Notes: generated by a model not told the origin, from the sequence alone. A stretch of 35,413 bases of DNA from Chloroflexota bacterium (GCA_028875185.1 JAPPFH010000029.1:1-35413), one strand, 5' to 3'. Shown: positions 15,217 to 23,399, numbered from the stretch's first letter. Program-made: numbers and translations.

Positions 15217-16671
15217 TCAAAGGCTCCGATTGCGAGTGATCTTGAAGGCGTAAACGTGATCGCATGGCTTTTGATCGGGTCGCTCGATCTTGAGGCCGGC
15301 GCGCGTCATCTCCCATTTGAGCTCTCCATCGACGCCAAGCAACTCCACCGAGCGCGTCTCGCCGGGATAAAGCGCGCTCGTCGACTCAATGACAAATTCT
15401 TTCTCTGGCCAGCCGAAAGTCATCGCGTAGAGGATGTTGTCGCGCACGGTGAAGCGGATGTCTCGCGCAGTGTATTCGAGCTTCTCTTTCGTATCGCTGA
15501 AAGCGCCGACATGCTTCATCCGCGTCGGTCCCTCGCCATAAGTATTCCAGGGCACAGTGTCGTAGATGGCCTCGCCATTGATCCGCAGCCATTCGCCAAT
15601 GCCTTCGAGGATCGCCTTGGATTCATCCGGGATCGCGCCATCCGGTTTCGGTCCAACATTGAGCAGCATGAAGCCATTCTTGCTGACATTGTCCGCCAAG
15701 TATTGCACCATCTCCGCCACCGATTTGTATTCGGTCTCCTTGATATAACCCCAGCCCTGCCCGTCATCGACGGTGGTATCGGTGATCCATTCGTAATGGG
15801 TGAGCTCAGCCGTTTTGCCCAGCTCGAAATCCAGCAGGGCGGCGCCGGGCGGTATATCGTGCCATTTGTACGTGGCGACTACTTCCCGCCCCCATTCGGC
15901 TTCTTTGTTGTAATAGTAGGCGAGGAAGTCTTGCTTGACTTGATCATGCACAAAGCGCAGGCCGAAATCGAACCAGATGTAATCCGGCTCATAGCGCTCG
16001 ACCACTTCGACCAGGCGATTGGTCCAGCGGCGGAGGAAGGCTTTGCTCGGCTTGTCCTGCGCCAGCCATTCGGCCTGATTGTGCCCCTGCCCATGGGCGT
16101 CAAACTCGAAATCGAGATTGTGCGGCTCGCCGTAGAGAGCGGCATAGCGCGGGTCGGCGGTGTCGTATTCGTCCCGCCAATGCGGGAAGAACCACCAGTT
16201 TTCGGCGTGGTGCATGGCGACCATGAAGCGCATGCCTTGGGCGCGGATCGCCTTTTCCAGCTCGCCGACGACATCGCGCTTGGGTCCCATTTTGCCAGCG
16301 CAAAATTCAGTATCGCTGGCATCCCACATCGGGAAGCCATCGTGATGCTCAGCCACTGGTCCGGCGAATTTGGCGCCCGCCCGCTTGAATAGCTCAGCCC
16401 ATTCATCGGGGTCGAAGTTCTCGGCGGTGAACATCGGGATGAAGTCTTTATAGCCGAATTTCGACGGGTGGCCATAGGTCGCGCAATGATACTCAAACTG
16501 CGGAGTGCCCTCGCGGTACATATTGTAAGGATACCAGGTGACGTTGGGTCCGGTAGCGGGCACACAGTAGATACCCCAATGCGTGTAGATGCCAAACTTG
16601 GCTTTGCGCATCCACTCGGCGATGGGATGGGTTTTCAGCGATGCCCAGGTTGGTTCGTACTGTTTGGTCAT
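15217..16671 (-). CDS. Glycoside hydrolase family 29, alpha-L-fucosidase
   Basis: A 484-residue retaining alpha-L-fucosidase. Typical family blocks are FGIYTHWGIY (26-35), AEHHDGF (107-113) and YIWFDFG, where Asp235 is the expected nucleophile. The sequence begins directly with the catalytic barrel and has no signal peptide, so it acts on imported oligosaccharides in the cytoplasm. A C-terminal beta-rich region follows (LYAMTFGWPEKEF). I chose ATG 16671 with GGAG eight bases upstream; a GTG three codons earlier overlaps that site. It precedes the lactonase and dehydrogenase genes on the same strand, 174 bases apart. The acid/base residue cannot be placed by eye. Confidence 0.93.
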   Translation of the reverse strand: MTKQYEPTWASLKTHPIAEWMRKAKFGIYTHWGIYCVPATGPNVTWYPYNMYREGTPQFEYHCATYGHPSKFGYKDFIPMFTAENFDPDEWAELFKRAGAKFAGPVAEHHDGFPMWDASDTEFCAGKMGPKRDVVGELEKAIRAQGMRFMVAMHHAENWWFFPHWRDEYDTADPRYAALYGEPHNLDFEFDAHGQGHNQAEWLAQDKPSKAFLRRWTNRLVEVVERYEPDYIWFDFGLRFVHDQVKQDFLAYYYNKEAEWGREVVATYKWHDIPPGAALLDFELGKTAELTHYEWITDTTVDDGQGWGYIKETEYKSVAEMVQYLADNVSKNGFMLLNVGPKPDGAIPDESKAILEGIGEWLRINGEAIYDTVPWNTYGEGPTRMKHVGAFSDTKEKLEYTARDIRFTVRDNILYAMTFGWPEKEFVIESTSALYPGETRSVELLGVDGELKWEMTRAGLKIERPDQKPCDHVYAFKITRNRSL

Positions 16672-16936
16672 GCGGTTCACTCCGATTTTAATCTAATCTG
16701 TTATTCTGTGAGCGGAGGCGAGCCGTCGCCGCGCCTAGACACTGCAAGCCGCTCGCCCGTACAAACTGGACACTATGCGGAAGACCTGACAGGTCGCTTA
16801 TACAACATTCGAGCCGGAAGATTCCTGTAGGGATCAGGTCGCGTAGAGCGCGCAGGGCGCGTAGACACCGCCCGTAGACACCGCTCGTCGACACAAACCT
16901 GCGCCGGTAGCTGAGCCGAAACTAGCGTAAGGACTT
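16672..16936. other. Intergenic region with degenerate repeats upstream of GH29
   Basis: There is no gene. Contents: a weak operator-like CTCCGATTTT (16680-16689) overlapping the GH29 ribosome site; a degenerate copy of the palindrome family, GACCTG-A-CAGGTC (16783-16795) followed by CGCTTATAC; and a short tandem of GTAGACACCGC-like units at about 16861-16892. No clear promoter for GH29 was found. Confidence 0.45.
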
Positions 16937-17932
16937 TCAGCACGAGTGGCGCAAGACTAGCTGGCAGTTAAAGAGCGCTGACGGGATGATGGCGTCGCCG
17001 TCGTTGAGCGCTTTCAGCACCTTGAGGGCGGCGGTCTCGCCTATGGCGTAAGTCGGCTGGCGCACGACGGTCAAGGGCGGATCCGAGACCTGCGCCCAGG
17101 GATGATCGTCAAAACCGACGATGGCGACATCCGCCGGGCAGCTCAAGTTCATTTCGCGCAAGCCCATCAAGGCGCCCAGGCTGAGCAGATTGTTGGAGAT
17201 GAAGACGGCGCGCGGCCGCTCCGCCAGCGACATCAAATGCTGCATGGCGCGTTTGCCGTCCTCAATCGTCAAGGGACTGTCTATACACCAGTCTTCGCAC
17301 AGCGGCAGGCTGGCTTCCGTCAAAGCCTGTTCATAGCCAGCCAGGCGCTCGCGCATGGTTGACAGGCGCTGAAAGCCGGAGAGAATGCCGATTTCGCGAT
17401 AGCCGATGTCGATCAAATGCCGCGTCCCGAGATAGGCGCCATGATGATTATTGACACCGACATAGGGTGACTCGGCATTATCGAAGGTGCGATCGAGCAT
17501 GACTATGGGAATATTGAGCTTTGCCGCTTCGCCTAGCGAATCCCAATCCTGGCTGGTGGCCGCGGCGATTATTCCATCCACTCCCTGCCGCAGCAAAACA
17601 TCGATGTAGTATTCTTCGCGCTCCAATACTTCGTTGGTATTGCAAAGCATCAAGCTATAGCCGTTATCGACCAGCACATCTTCGATGCCGCGCATGAGTT
17701 CGGCGAAGAAGGTGTTAGTGACATCGGAGACGATCAAGCCAATGATGCGGGTGCGCTGCGTGGTCAGGCTGCGCGCCGCCACATTGGGGCGATAGCCGAG
17801 TGTGCGTATCGCCTCGCGCACACGATCCTTGGTCGCCTCTTCGACGAAGCGAGTCTCGTTAATCACATGCGAGACGGTCGCTTTGGAGACGCCAGCTCGC
17901 TCGGCGACATTAGCCATGGTGATTCGTCTCAT
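16937..17932 (-). CDS. LacI-family transcriptional regulator 2
   Basis: A 331-residue LacI/GalR regulator. The helix-turn-helix is ITMANVAERAGVSKATVSHV, followed by VREAIRTLGYRPNVAARSLT. The core has GLIVSDVTNTFFAELMRGIE, DGIIAAATS, VMLDRTF and VAIVGFDDHPWAQV. The start is ATG 17932, with GAGGGA just upstream; 20 more codons of open frame precede it but include the operator-like site and the predicted transcription start. It lies downstream of, and divergent to, the zinc dehydrogenase operon at 18341, with an operator-like dyad in each of the two promoters. It probably controls itself and that operon. Effector unknown; fucose or a derivative would fit. Confidence 0.93.
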   Translation of the reverse strand: MRRITMANVAERAGVSKATVSHVINETRFVEEATKDRVREAIRTLGYRPNVAARSLTTQRTRIIGLIVSDVTNTFFAELMRGIEDVLVDNGYSLMLCNTNEVLEREEYYIDVLLRQGVDGIIAAATSQDWDSLGEAAKLNIPIVMLDRTFDNAESPYVGVNNHHGAYLGTRHLIDIGYREIGILSGFQRLSTMRERLAGYEQALTEASLPLCEDWCIDSPLTIEDGKRAMQHLMSLAERPRAVFISNNLLSLGALMGLREMNLSCPADVAIVGFDDHPWAQVSDPPLTVVRQPTYAIGETAALKVLKALNDGDAIIPSALFNCQLVLRHSC

Positions 17933-17965
17933 CCGTCCCTCGCTCGGGAAAGGCAACCTGTTGCG

Positions 17966-17975
17966 CAACCGATTC
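17966..17975 (-). promoter_or_regulatory. LacI-type operator candidate (site 4, LacI 2 promoter)
   Basis: CAACCGATTC, extended as the dyad CAAC-CGATTC-GTTG (17966-17979). It lies at or just after the predicted transcription start of LacI regulator 2, so negative autoregulation is likely. Confidence 0.45.
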
Positions 17976-17980
17976 GTTGA

Positions 17981-18009
17981 ATGGTATCCCATAGGCGCGG
18001 CTTCGTCAA
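17981..18009 (-). promoter_or_regulatory. Probable promoter of LacI regulator 2
   Basis: On the minus strand, TTGACG (18009-18004, 5 of 6), a 17-base spacer, then TACCAT (17986-17981, 4 of 6). The transcript would begin near 17974, directly on the operator-like dyad. Confidence 0.45.
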
Positions 18010-18143
18010 TTTTGGCGCGGCTTGGGTGTGGTGAATTTCATTGATAGCGCGACAAACCCCCGGCCCCTTGCCGTAGTGCAGTGTCTACGCGCATCCCACA
18101 AGGAGGGAAGGGGAGTTTTTCAAGGAATTACGGGCATTTGAAG

Positions 18144-18168
18144 TCCCTCCCTCATTTTGGGGGAGGGA
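18144..18168. repeat. Intergenic C/G-rich hairpin
   Basis: TCCCTCCCTC and GGGGGAGGGA form a ten-base stem, with one T-G pair, around an ATTTT loop. It is followed by TTTAGGGTGGGG. A comparable CCCTTCCCC...GGGGAAGGG hairpin lies at 25629-25654. Both look like dispersed intergenic elements rather than operators. Confidence 0.55.
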
Positions 18169-18240
18169 TTTAGGGTGGGGGGAAACGAGGGATATATCAA
18201 CACATTTACCACTCCCGCAACGTGGGTGTGGCGAAACCAT

Positions 18241-18269
18241 TTGCGGCGGCTTATCGCCTATGTTATAGT
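18241..18269 (+). promoter_or_regulatory. Probable promoter of the zinc dehydrogenase 2 operon
   Basis: TTGCGG (18241-18246, 3 of 6), a 17-base spacer, then TATAGT (18264-18269, 5 of 6) with a TG extension one base upstream. The transcript would start near 18276, ahead of the operator-like site at 18286. Confidence 0.4.
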
Positions 18270-18285
18270 CCAAGCCGTCGTCAGA

Positions 18286-18295
18286 AAACCGATTG
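18286..18295 (+). promoter_or_regulatory. LacI-type operator candidate (site 5)
   Basis: AAACCGATTG, matching the shared dyad in nine of ten positions, about 10 to 20 bases after the predicted transcription start of the dehydrogenase operon and about 46 bases before the ATG at 18341. Confidence 0.5.
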
Positions 18296-18340
18296 CGCGC
18301 TGGCATCTATATTGAGCGGCGGCGGCGAGACAGGACGCCT

Positions 18341-19375
18341 ATGAAACAGGTCACCGTAAGCGGAAAAGAGCAAGCTGGCGTCATCACCGTTGAGGCGCCG
18401 AAAGCGAAGGATAACTGGGTCGTCGTCAAAGTCCATGCCGCGCCGATGTGCACCGAATACAAGGCTTTCGCCGCTGGTACGAAACACCCGCTTTGGGGCC
18501 ATGAAGCGGCCGGCGAAGTGGTCGAGGTGGCGCAGCCGGGCCGCGTCAAAGTTGGCGACCGCGTGGTGGTTATGCCCATGAATTCCTGCGGCTGCTGCGC
18601 GCTCTGCCTTGACGGCGAATATATTCATTGTCAAAACGCCGTTGATTTTGCCGCGCTGCACGGCGACATGGCCGGCTTGGGCACAATGGCGCAGTATTTG
18701 CTCAAGCAAGATTGGCAGTTGCTGCCTATTCCCGATGGCATGTCTTACGATCATGCCTCAATGGCTTGCTGCGGCTTGGGACCGACCTTCGGCGCCATGC
18801 AGCTGATGGATGTCGACCGCCACGATACGCTGCTGATCACCGGCTTGGGACCGGTCGGCTTGGGCGGCGTTGTCAACGGCGTTTATCGCGGCGCTCGCGT
18901 CATCGGCGTGGATAGCGTCGACTATCGCGCTGAGAAAGCGCTGGAACTGGGCGCGGCCGCAGTCGTCAATCCGCTAGACGAGGACGCGCTTCAGCAAATC
19001 CTTGGCTTGACCAGCAGCGGCCGCGGCGTCGACAAAGCCATCGACTGCTCCGGCGTGGTGGCGGCGCATCGCCTGTGTATTGACGCGGCCCGGCGCAAGG
19101 GACAAGTGGCGTTCGTCGGCGAATGCAACGACGACACGCCCCTGCGCATCAGCCCCGATATGATACGAAAGGGGCTGCGGTTGACAGGATCCTGGCATTT
19201 CAATCTCGCCGATTCCCCGCGCATGATGAAAATGATCAGCGAGATAGGCGACCAACTAGACAAACTGATCACGCACCGATTCTCGATTGATGATATTCAG
19301 AGCGCCTGGCAGACGCAGCTCTCCGGGTGTTGTGGCAAAGTAATCTTACAGCCTTGGGAGGGCAGCGATGTATAA
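18341..19375 (+). CDS. Zinc-dependent medium-chain dehydrogenase 2
   Basis: A 344-residue MDR-family dehydrogenase, only distantly similar to the one at 13160. Likely catalytic zinc ligands are Cys37 (PMCTEYKAF) and His54-Glu55 (WGHEAAGEV). The structural zinc cysteines are in CGCCALCLDGEYIHC (83-97). The cofactor fold is LITGLGPVGLGGV. I start at ATG 18341 with AGGA six bases upstream; 16 upstream codons overlap the operator. It is the first gene of a run with a Gfo/Idh/MocA oxidoreductase that overlaps its end by eight bases, so the pair probably catalyses successive oxidations of the same sugar or polyol. Substrate unknown. Confidence 0.9.
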   Translation: MKQVTVSGKEQAGVITVEAPKAKDNWVVVKVHAAPMCTEYKAFAAGTKHPLWGHEAAGEVVEVAQPGRVKVGDRVVVMPMNSCGCCALCLDGEYIHCQNAVDFAALHGDMAGLGTMAQYLLKQDWQLLPIPDGMSYDHASMACCGLGPTFGAMQLMDVDRHDTLLITGLGPVGLGGVVNGVYRGARVIGVDSVDYRAEKALELGAAAVVNPLDEDALQQILGLTSSGRGVDKAIDCSGVVAAHRLCIDAARRKGQVAFVGECNDDTPLRISPDMIRKGLRLTGSWHFNLADSPRMMKMISEIGDQLDKLITHRFSIDDIQSAWQTQLSGCCGKVILQPWEGSDV

Positions 19376-20393
19376 ATCGGTCATCATCGGCGTCGGCGGC
19401 GGGCGGGCGCATGGGCACGCGGATGCCTACCAATATGTGAAGCGCGGACGTGTCGTCGCGGTCTGCGACTTGCGGCAAGACGCCATGGACGAGTTCGGCG
19501 ACAAATTTGACATATCAGCGCGCTACACCGACTACCGCGAGATGTTCGAGAAAGAAAAACCCGAGCTGGTGCAGGTGAGCACGCCGCCCAATGTTCGTCT
19601 CGAGATTCTGGAAGCGGCGGAGGCGGCCGGCGTGCCCTTGGCGATCGTAGAGAAGCCGCTGGCGATTCAAGGCGAGGATTATCTGAAGCTGCGGGAATTC
19701 GCAGCGGGCAAGCCGAAAATCAAAGTCGCCATCAATCATCAGCTGCAATTTCATCCGAGGCGGCAGCGCTTGCAGCAACTGGTGGCTGATGGCGCTATCG
19801 GCGATCTGCGCTTCATCGAGGCGAGCTCGGGCATGAACCTGGCCTATCAGGGCACGCATTCGCTGCAGGCGATCGGCGCTTTCAACCCGGCGAACCCAAC
19901 CACCGTGTTCGGCCAGGTCTCCGGCGCCGCTGGTTTGCAGCCCAATATCAAAGAGCATTACGCGCCCGATCAGAGCCTGGCGGCGGTGGAATATGACAAT
20001 GGACTGCAAGCGACGCTGCGCTGCGGCGAAAATGCGCCGCGTGTGCCGCGAGGCGACGCCATTTACCAGCACAAGCGCATCGCCGTCTACGGCATGAAGG
20101 GTTATGTGCATTGGACGATGTGGGGTTGGGAAACCTATATTGACAATGTCTACGAGAGCGGCGAGCACGAGTACCCGGATGAAGATGTGTTGGGGCAAGC
20201 GGGGATGTGCGACGCCATGTTCGCGTGGCTGGAGGATGATAGCAAAACGCATCCGCTGAACCTGGAACGCGCCCTGGTCGACTTCAATGTGATCCTGGCG
20301 CTCTATGCCAGTTCGCTCAATCACGAGGTGGTTCAAATCCCCTACGAGCCGGAAGCCGACCTGGCGGCAAAGCTGCGGCGGACGCTAGCTTAA
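19368..20393 (+). CDS. Gfo/Idh/MocA-family NAD(P)-dependent oxidoreductase
   Basis: A 341-residue sugar oxidoreductase of the glucose-fructose/inositol dehydrogenase family. The N-terminal Rossmann fold starts VIIGVGGGRAHGHADA, with CDL at the end of strand two. The family signature EKPLA follows (Glu95-Lys96-Pro97). INHQLQFHPRR is the start of the substrate domain, and the catalytic His is expected later but I cannot assign it surely. The ATG lies eight bases before the end of the preceding dehydrogenase, indicating translational coupling. Members oxidise cyclic sugars, sugar acids or inositols; which one here is unknown. Confidence 0.9.
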   Translation: MYKSVIIGVGGGRAHGHADAYQYVKRGRVVAVCDLRQDAMDEFGDKFDISARYTDYREMFEKEKPELVQVSTPPNVRLEILEAAEAAGVPLAIVEKPLAIQGEDYLKLREFAAGKPKIKVAINHQLQFHPRRQRLQQLVADGAIGDLRFIEASSGMNLAYQGTHSLQAIGAFNPANPTTVFGQVSGAAGLQPNIKEHYAPDQSLAAVEYDNGLQATLRCGENAPRVPRGDAIYQHKRIAVYGMKGYVHWTMWGWETYIDNVYESGEHEYPDEDVLGQAGMCDAMFAWLEDDSKTHPLNLERALVDFNVILALYASSLNHEVVQIPYEPEADLAAKLRRTLA

Positions 20394-20484
20394 CAAAACA
20401 CCGCCAAGCAATCAATTGTAATGTGCGCCAAAGGTACGCAACAATCAATAAATGCAAAATCTGTAGGGCTTGTAGCGGCGCGCG

Positions 20485-20520
20485 TAGGTTAATGTCCACG
20501 TTACCCGGTGGCTTGCCGGT
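20485..20520. repeat. Dispersed intergenic element with TGTCCACG...TACCCGGTGGCT
   Basis: GTAGGTTAATGTCCACG followed by TTACCCGGTGGCT. The same two blocks, in the same order and spacing class, occur at about 21725-21765. Only two copies are visible, so the family is tentative. Confidence 0.4.
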
Positions 20521-20573
20521 GCGCTACATAAGCTGCGGAACGCGCCTCCCATGACTGACTTGGAACGACTGAA

Positions 20574-21581
20574 ATGACCTGCAAGCCGCAGATCCTGATC
20601 GCCCTGCGCTCCTCGCTCTTCGACCAGCTTTTCGCGGAAGAGCAGCAGACGCGCCTGCGAGCGCTGGGCGAAGTGACGATGCCGGCGCCTGAGGGCAATC
20701 TTAGCGAGGCGCGGCTGACGGCGCTTATCGCCGGACACGATGTCGTCATCACCAGCTGGGGCACGCCGCCATTTTCCCACTCAGTGCTGGAAGCCGCCGA
20801 CCGCTTGAAGCTAATCGCGCATTCGGCCGGCTCGATCAAGCTCCTGCTGCCGCCGCCAGTATTCTCCGGGGGCCGCCGCGTCACCCATGTCGCTTATTCC
20901 ATGTCCATTCCAGTCGCGGAAACCACCCTGGCGCTGATTCTGTTATGTTTGCGGAATTACCATAAGATTGATCGCAAGTTCAAAGATGACGGCTGGGCGG
21001 CGGCGAGGGCTTTCCCGCCTGGGGGCGAACTGGCGGGAAACCGCGTCGGCGTCATCGGCGCTGGCTATACCGGGCGCGCGGTCATTCGCCGACTGCTGGG
21101 CATGGAGGCGCAAGTCTGGCTCTGCGATCCTTACGTTAGTGAAGCGGACGCGGCTGAGATGGGGGTGCGAAAGGCAGCGCTGGAGACGCTGATGCGCGAA
21201 TGCCCGATCGTGACCCTGCAGGCGCCGGCGACCGCCGAGACCTATCGTATGATTGGCGCCGAGCAGTTGAGTTGGCTGCGCGACGGCGCCATCTTCATCA
21301 ACACAGCGCGCGCGCATCTCATCGACGAGGCGGCTCTGCTAGCCGAACTGCGAAAGGGGCGGATCAGCGCAGCGCTGGATGTCTTCGATCATGAGCCGCT
21401 GCCGGACGACAGCCCCTTCCGCGAACTGGACAATCTGATCATCACGCCCCATACCGCCGCCGTCACTCATCCGGCTTATCGGCGGCAGGGAGAGATCACC
21501 GTCGACGAGGTGTCGCGCTTCCTTAGCGCGGGCGAATTACGTTATGAAGTGACGCGCGATATGCTCGACATAATGGCTTAA
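20574..21581 (+). CDS. D-2-hydroxyacid dehydrogenase, NAD-binding
   Basis: A 335-residue member of the phosphoglycerate/glyoxylate-hydroxypyruvate reductase family. The cofactor motif is GVIGAGYTGRAV (GxGxxG at 162-167), with Asp185 in CDPYV favouring NAD. The catalytic set is visible: Arg246 in NTARAHLID, Glu274 in VFDHEPLP and His293 in TPHTA. It interconverts a 2-hydroxyacid and a 2-oxoacid in the cytoplasm. The ATG at 20574 has only a weak GGAA upstream. It is 180 bases after the Gfo/Idh/MocA gene and on the same strand, so it may act on a 2-oxo acid produced by the pathway. Not obviously a serA, as no regulatory ACT domain is present. Confidence 0.9.
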   Translation: MTCKPQILIALRSSLFDQLFAEEQQTRLRALGEVTMPAPEGNLSEARLTALIAGHDVVITSWGTPPFSHSVLEAADRLKLIAHSAGSIKLLLPPPVFSGGRRVTHVAYSMSIPVAETTLALILLCLRNYHKIDRKFKDDGWAAARAFPPGGELAGNRVGVIGAGYTGRAVIRRLLGMEAQVWLCDPYVSEADAAEMGVRKAALETLMRECPIVTLQAPATAETYRMIGAEQLSWLRDGAIFINTARAHLIDEAALLAELRKGRISAALDVFDHEPLPDDSPFRELDNLIITPHTAAVTHPAYRRQGEITVDEVSRFLSAGELRYEVTRDMLDIMA

Positions 21582-21838
21582 ATGTTTCCAAGAACCTTAT
21601 GATAATGACTGCTTTATGAGTGAATTTGCATCAGCAATAGCAGACACTGTAGTCGTGCGCGCGCCAATGCCGCCGCCCATGCAAACTACCTTGCATCCCG
21701 CCATGTTTAGCCTCCCCTCCCGCAGGTCTGTGTCCACGCGACCTGCGCTACCCGGTGGCTCGCTCACTCTTGCTATAGGTGTCCAAACAGTTTTCGCATG
21801 ATTTACTTGATCCTACTTTCACGAAGCGGGAGGGACAA
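21582..21838. other. Intergenic region before the SDR gene
   Basis: A 257-base gap without a convincing gene. It contains the second copy of the TGTCCACG...TACCCGGTGGCT element (about 21725-21765), here with CGCAGGT (21721-21727) and ACCTGCG (21741-21747) able to pair. A small palindrome AAAC-A-GTTT lies at 21785-21793. Short reading frames here have atypical composition. Confidence 0.45.
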
Positions 21839-22573
21839 ATGGGCGCATTGGACGGCAAGACATTCATCGTGACCGGCGCAAGCAGCGGCTTTGGCGAAGC
21901 GATTGCGCTCGCTTGCGCCGAGGCGGGCGCCAGGGTTAGCCTGATGGCGCGGCGGAAGGAGCTGCTGGAGCGTGTCGCCGATGCGGCGCGCTCGCTGAAC
22001 CCAGACGCGCGGGCGCTGGTCTGCCCGGCTGACGTCAGCGATGACGCGCAAGTTTTCGCCGCGCTGGAGCAGACGCGCGCCGCTTTCGGACCGATTGATG
22101 TGCTGGTCAATAACGCCGGTTTCAACCACACCGAGCGTTCGATCGCCGATACCTCCGCCGAGCAATGGCGCGAGCTGCTGGAAGTGAATCTGACGAGCGC
22201 CTTCGTATTCACCAAGGCCGTCTTGCCCGAGATGAAAGAACGCGGCGATGGCTTGATCATCAACCTGGCATCGCGCGCCGGCATGTATCCCAGCCTGCTC
22301 GCGGGCGTCGGTTACAGCGCCTCGAAAATCGGCATGGAAGCGCTGAATACGGTTACCAACGAAGAAGGCAATCCCTACGGTGTGCGCGCCAGCCTCGTCA
22401 ATCCCGGCGCGGGCAACACCCCGATCATGGCACGCCGACCTGTGCAACCCAACGCCGACCAAAAAGCGCTGATGATTCAGTCGGAGGACATCGCGGCGAC
22501 GGTGGTCTTTCTCGCCAGCTTGCCACCGCGCGTCCATATCGATTTTCTCTCGATCATGCCGACCCAGAACTAG
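21839..22573 (+). CDS. Short-chain dehydrogenase/reductase (SDR)
   Basis: A 244-residue classical SDR. TGASSGFG (12-19) binds the cofactor, NNAG (91-94) stabilises the sheet, and the catalytic set fits Ser145 (INLASRAG), Tyr159 and Lys163 (YSASK). The start is ATG 21839 with GGGAGGGA just upstream; 20 further codons of open frame precede it but lack a ribosome site. It is followed after 14 bases by a TIM-barrel isomerase-like gene, so the two form a unit. Possible roles include 2-keto-3-deoxy-fuconate 4-dehydrogenase-like or fucose dehydrogenase-like steps, but many SDRs look alike and the substrate is unassigned. Confidence 0.92.
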   Translation: MGALDGKTFIVTGASSGFGEAIALACAEAGARVSLMARRKELLERVADAARSLNPDARALVCPADVSDDAQVFAALEQTRAAFGPIDVLVNNAGFNHTERSIADTSAEQWRELLEVNLTSAFVFTKAVLPEMKERGDGLIINLASRAGMYPSLLAGVGYSASKIGMEALNTVTNEEGNPYGVRASLVNPGAGNTPIMARRPVQPNADQKALMIQSEDIAATVVFLASLPPRVHIDFLSIMPTQN

Positions 22574-22587
22574 GCGGAGTTTGCCGA

Positions 22588-23379
22588 ATGAACGAGCTGG
22601 CGGTATTCACCAAACCTTGGAAGGCGCTATCGCTGCCGGATTTGGCGCGGCATATTCAGGCGCTGGGCTTCGACCTTGTCGAATTGCCGGTGCGGCCCGG
22701 CTTCCAAGTCGAGCCCGACGATATCGAGCGCGACTTGCCGCAGGCGGTAAAGCTGCTGGGCGAGCGCGGCATCCGCGTCTTGAATGTGACCGCCGATATG
22801 CCGCTGACTGATGAGCGCCTGTACAGCGCCTGCGCCGAAGCCGGCATCGGCATGAACCGCGTCATGTTCTGGCAGCATGATATGGACTACTGGACGGCGG
22901 AAGCGGAAGCGCGCCGCCAGCTCGACGCCGCCCTGCCCTTCTGCGAGCGCTATGATTTTCAGCTCGGCATTCAGAATCACTCGGGCCGCTTCGTGCCAGT
23001 CAACGAGATGGGCATGTACAACCTGGTCAAAGACTACAACCCGCGCCACGTGGCGGCGGTTTGGGACCCGGCGCACAATGCCCTCGAAGGCATGAATAGC
23101 GATTCCGCTCTCGATGTGCTGGCGCCCTATCTCTGCGTGGTCAACTTGAAGAACGCTTATTGGCGACGGGTCAGCGGACCGGAAGCCGAAGTCGCCGAGT
23201 GGAAGATCTACTGGACTTCTGGCGCGCAGGGGCGAGCCTCCTGGGCGGGGGTGATTGCGAAGCTCAAGGCTATTGGCTACGAGGGACCGATATGCTTCTC
23301 GGCGGAGTATTCAGACGAGGAGCGAGTCGACGAACTAATCGTGAAGGATTTGGCTTTCGCGCGCGGGCTGCTGGCTTAA
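22588..23379 (+). CDS. Sugar phosphate isomerase/epimerase-like TIM barrel protein
   Basis: A 263-residue xylose-isomerase-like TIM barrel (AP endonuclease 2 superfamily). Visible strands and loops include LGFDLVELPV, GIRVLNVTAD, LGIQNHSGRF with a metal-type His, VAAVWDPAHNALEG with Asp and His typical of the metal site, and VVNLKNAY. I chose ATG 22588 with GGAG upstream; the frame is open 141 codons further back but that part is the shadow of the SDR. It ends 12 bases from the convergent importer 2 permease. Probable metal-dependent isomerase, epimerase or related enzyme; the substrate is not evident. Confidence 0.85.
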   Translation: MNELAVFTKPWKALSLPDLARHIQALGFDLVELPVRPGFQVEPDDIERDLPQAVKLLGERGIRVLNVTADMPLTDERLYSACAEAGIGMNRVMFWQHDMDYWTAEAEARRQLDAALPFCERYDFQLGIQNHSGRFVPVNEMGMYNLVKDYNPRHVAAVWDPAHNALEGMNSDSALDVLAPYLCVVNLKNAYWRRVSGPEAEVAEWKIYWTSGAQGRASWAGVIAKLKAIGYEGPICFSAEYSDEERVDELIVKDLAFARGLLA

Positions 23380-23399
23380 GGCTTTTCCGGCTCAGCCTT
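23378..23399. terminator. Possible bidirectional terminator between convergent genes
   Basis: AAGGCT (23378-23383) and AGCCTT (23394-23399) can pair around a ten-base loop and are flanked by T runs. The element spans the stop codons of the two convergent genes. The stem is short, so the call is weak. Confidence 0.25.

Larger units (their letters stand above)
17933..18340. other. Divergent control region between LacI 2 and zinc dehydrogenase 2
   Basis: A 408-base region with no gene. It carries two divergent promoters, each with an operator-like dyad (17966-17975 and 18286-18295). Between them are C/G-rich intergenic repeat sequence, a hairpin of TCCCTCCCTC (18144-18153) with GGGGGAGGGA (18159-18168), and GGAGGGAAGGGGAG at about 18101-18115. 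A perfect ten-base palindrome GTTGCGCAAC (17960-17969) overlaps the left operator. Confidence 0.6.

Noticed and set aside
15133-16392. Plus-strand open frame of 419 codons
   Set aside because: It is antisense to the GH29 gene, which has unmistakable active-site blocks.
21616-21801. Small plus-strand frame of 61 codons before the SDR
   Set aside because: It spans a repeated intergenic element, has no ribosome site and has no protein-like pattern.
22165-22587. N-terminal extension of the TIM-barrel protein
   Set aside because: It overlaps the SDR gene in another frame and reads as Arg-rich shadow sequence; ATG 22588 has GGAG upstream.
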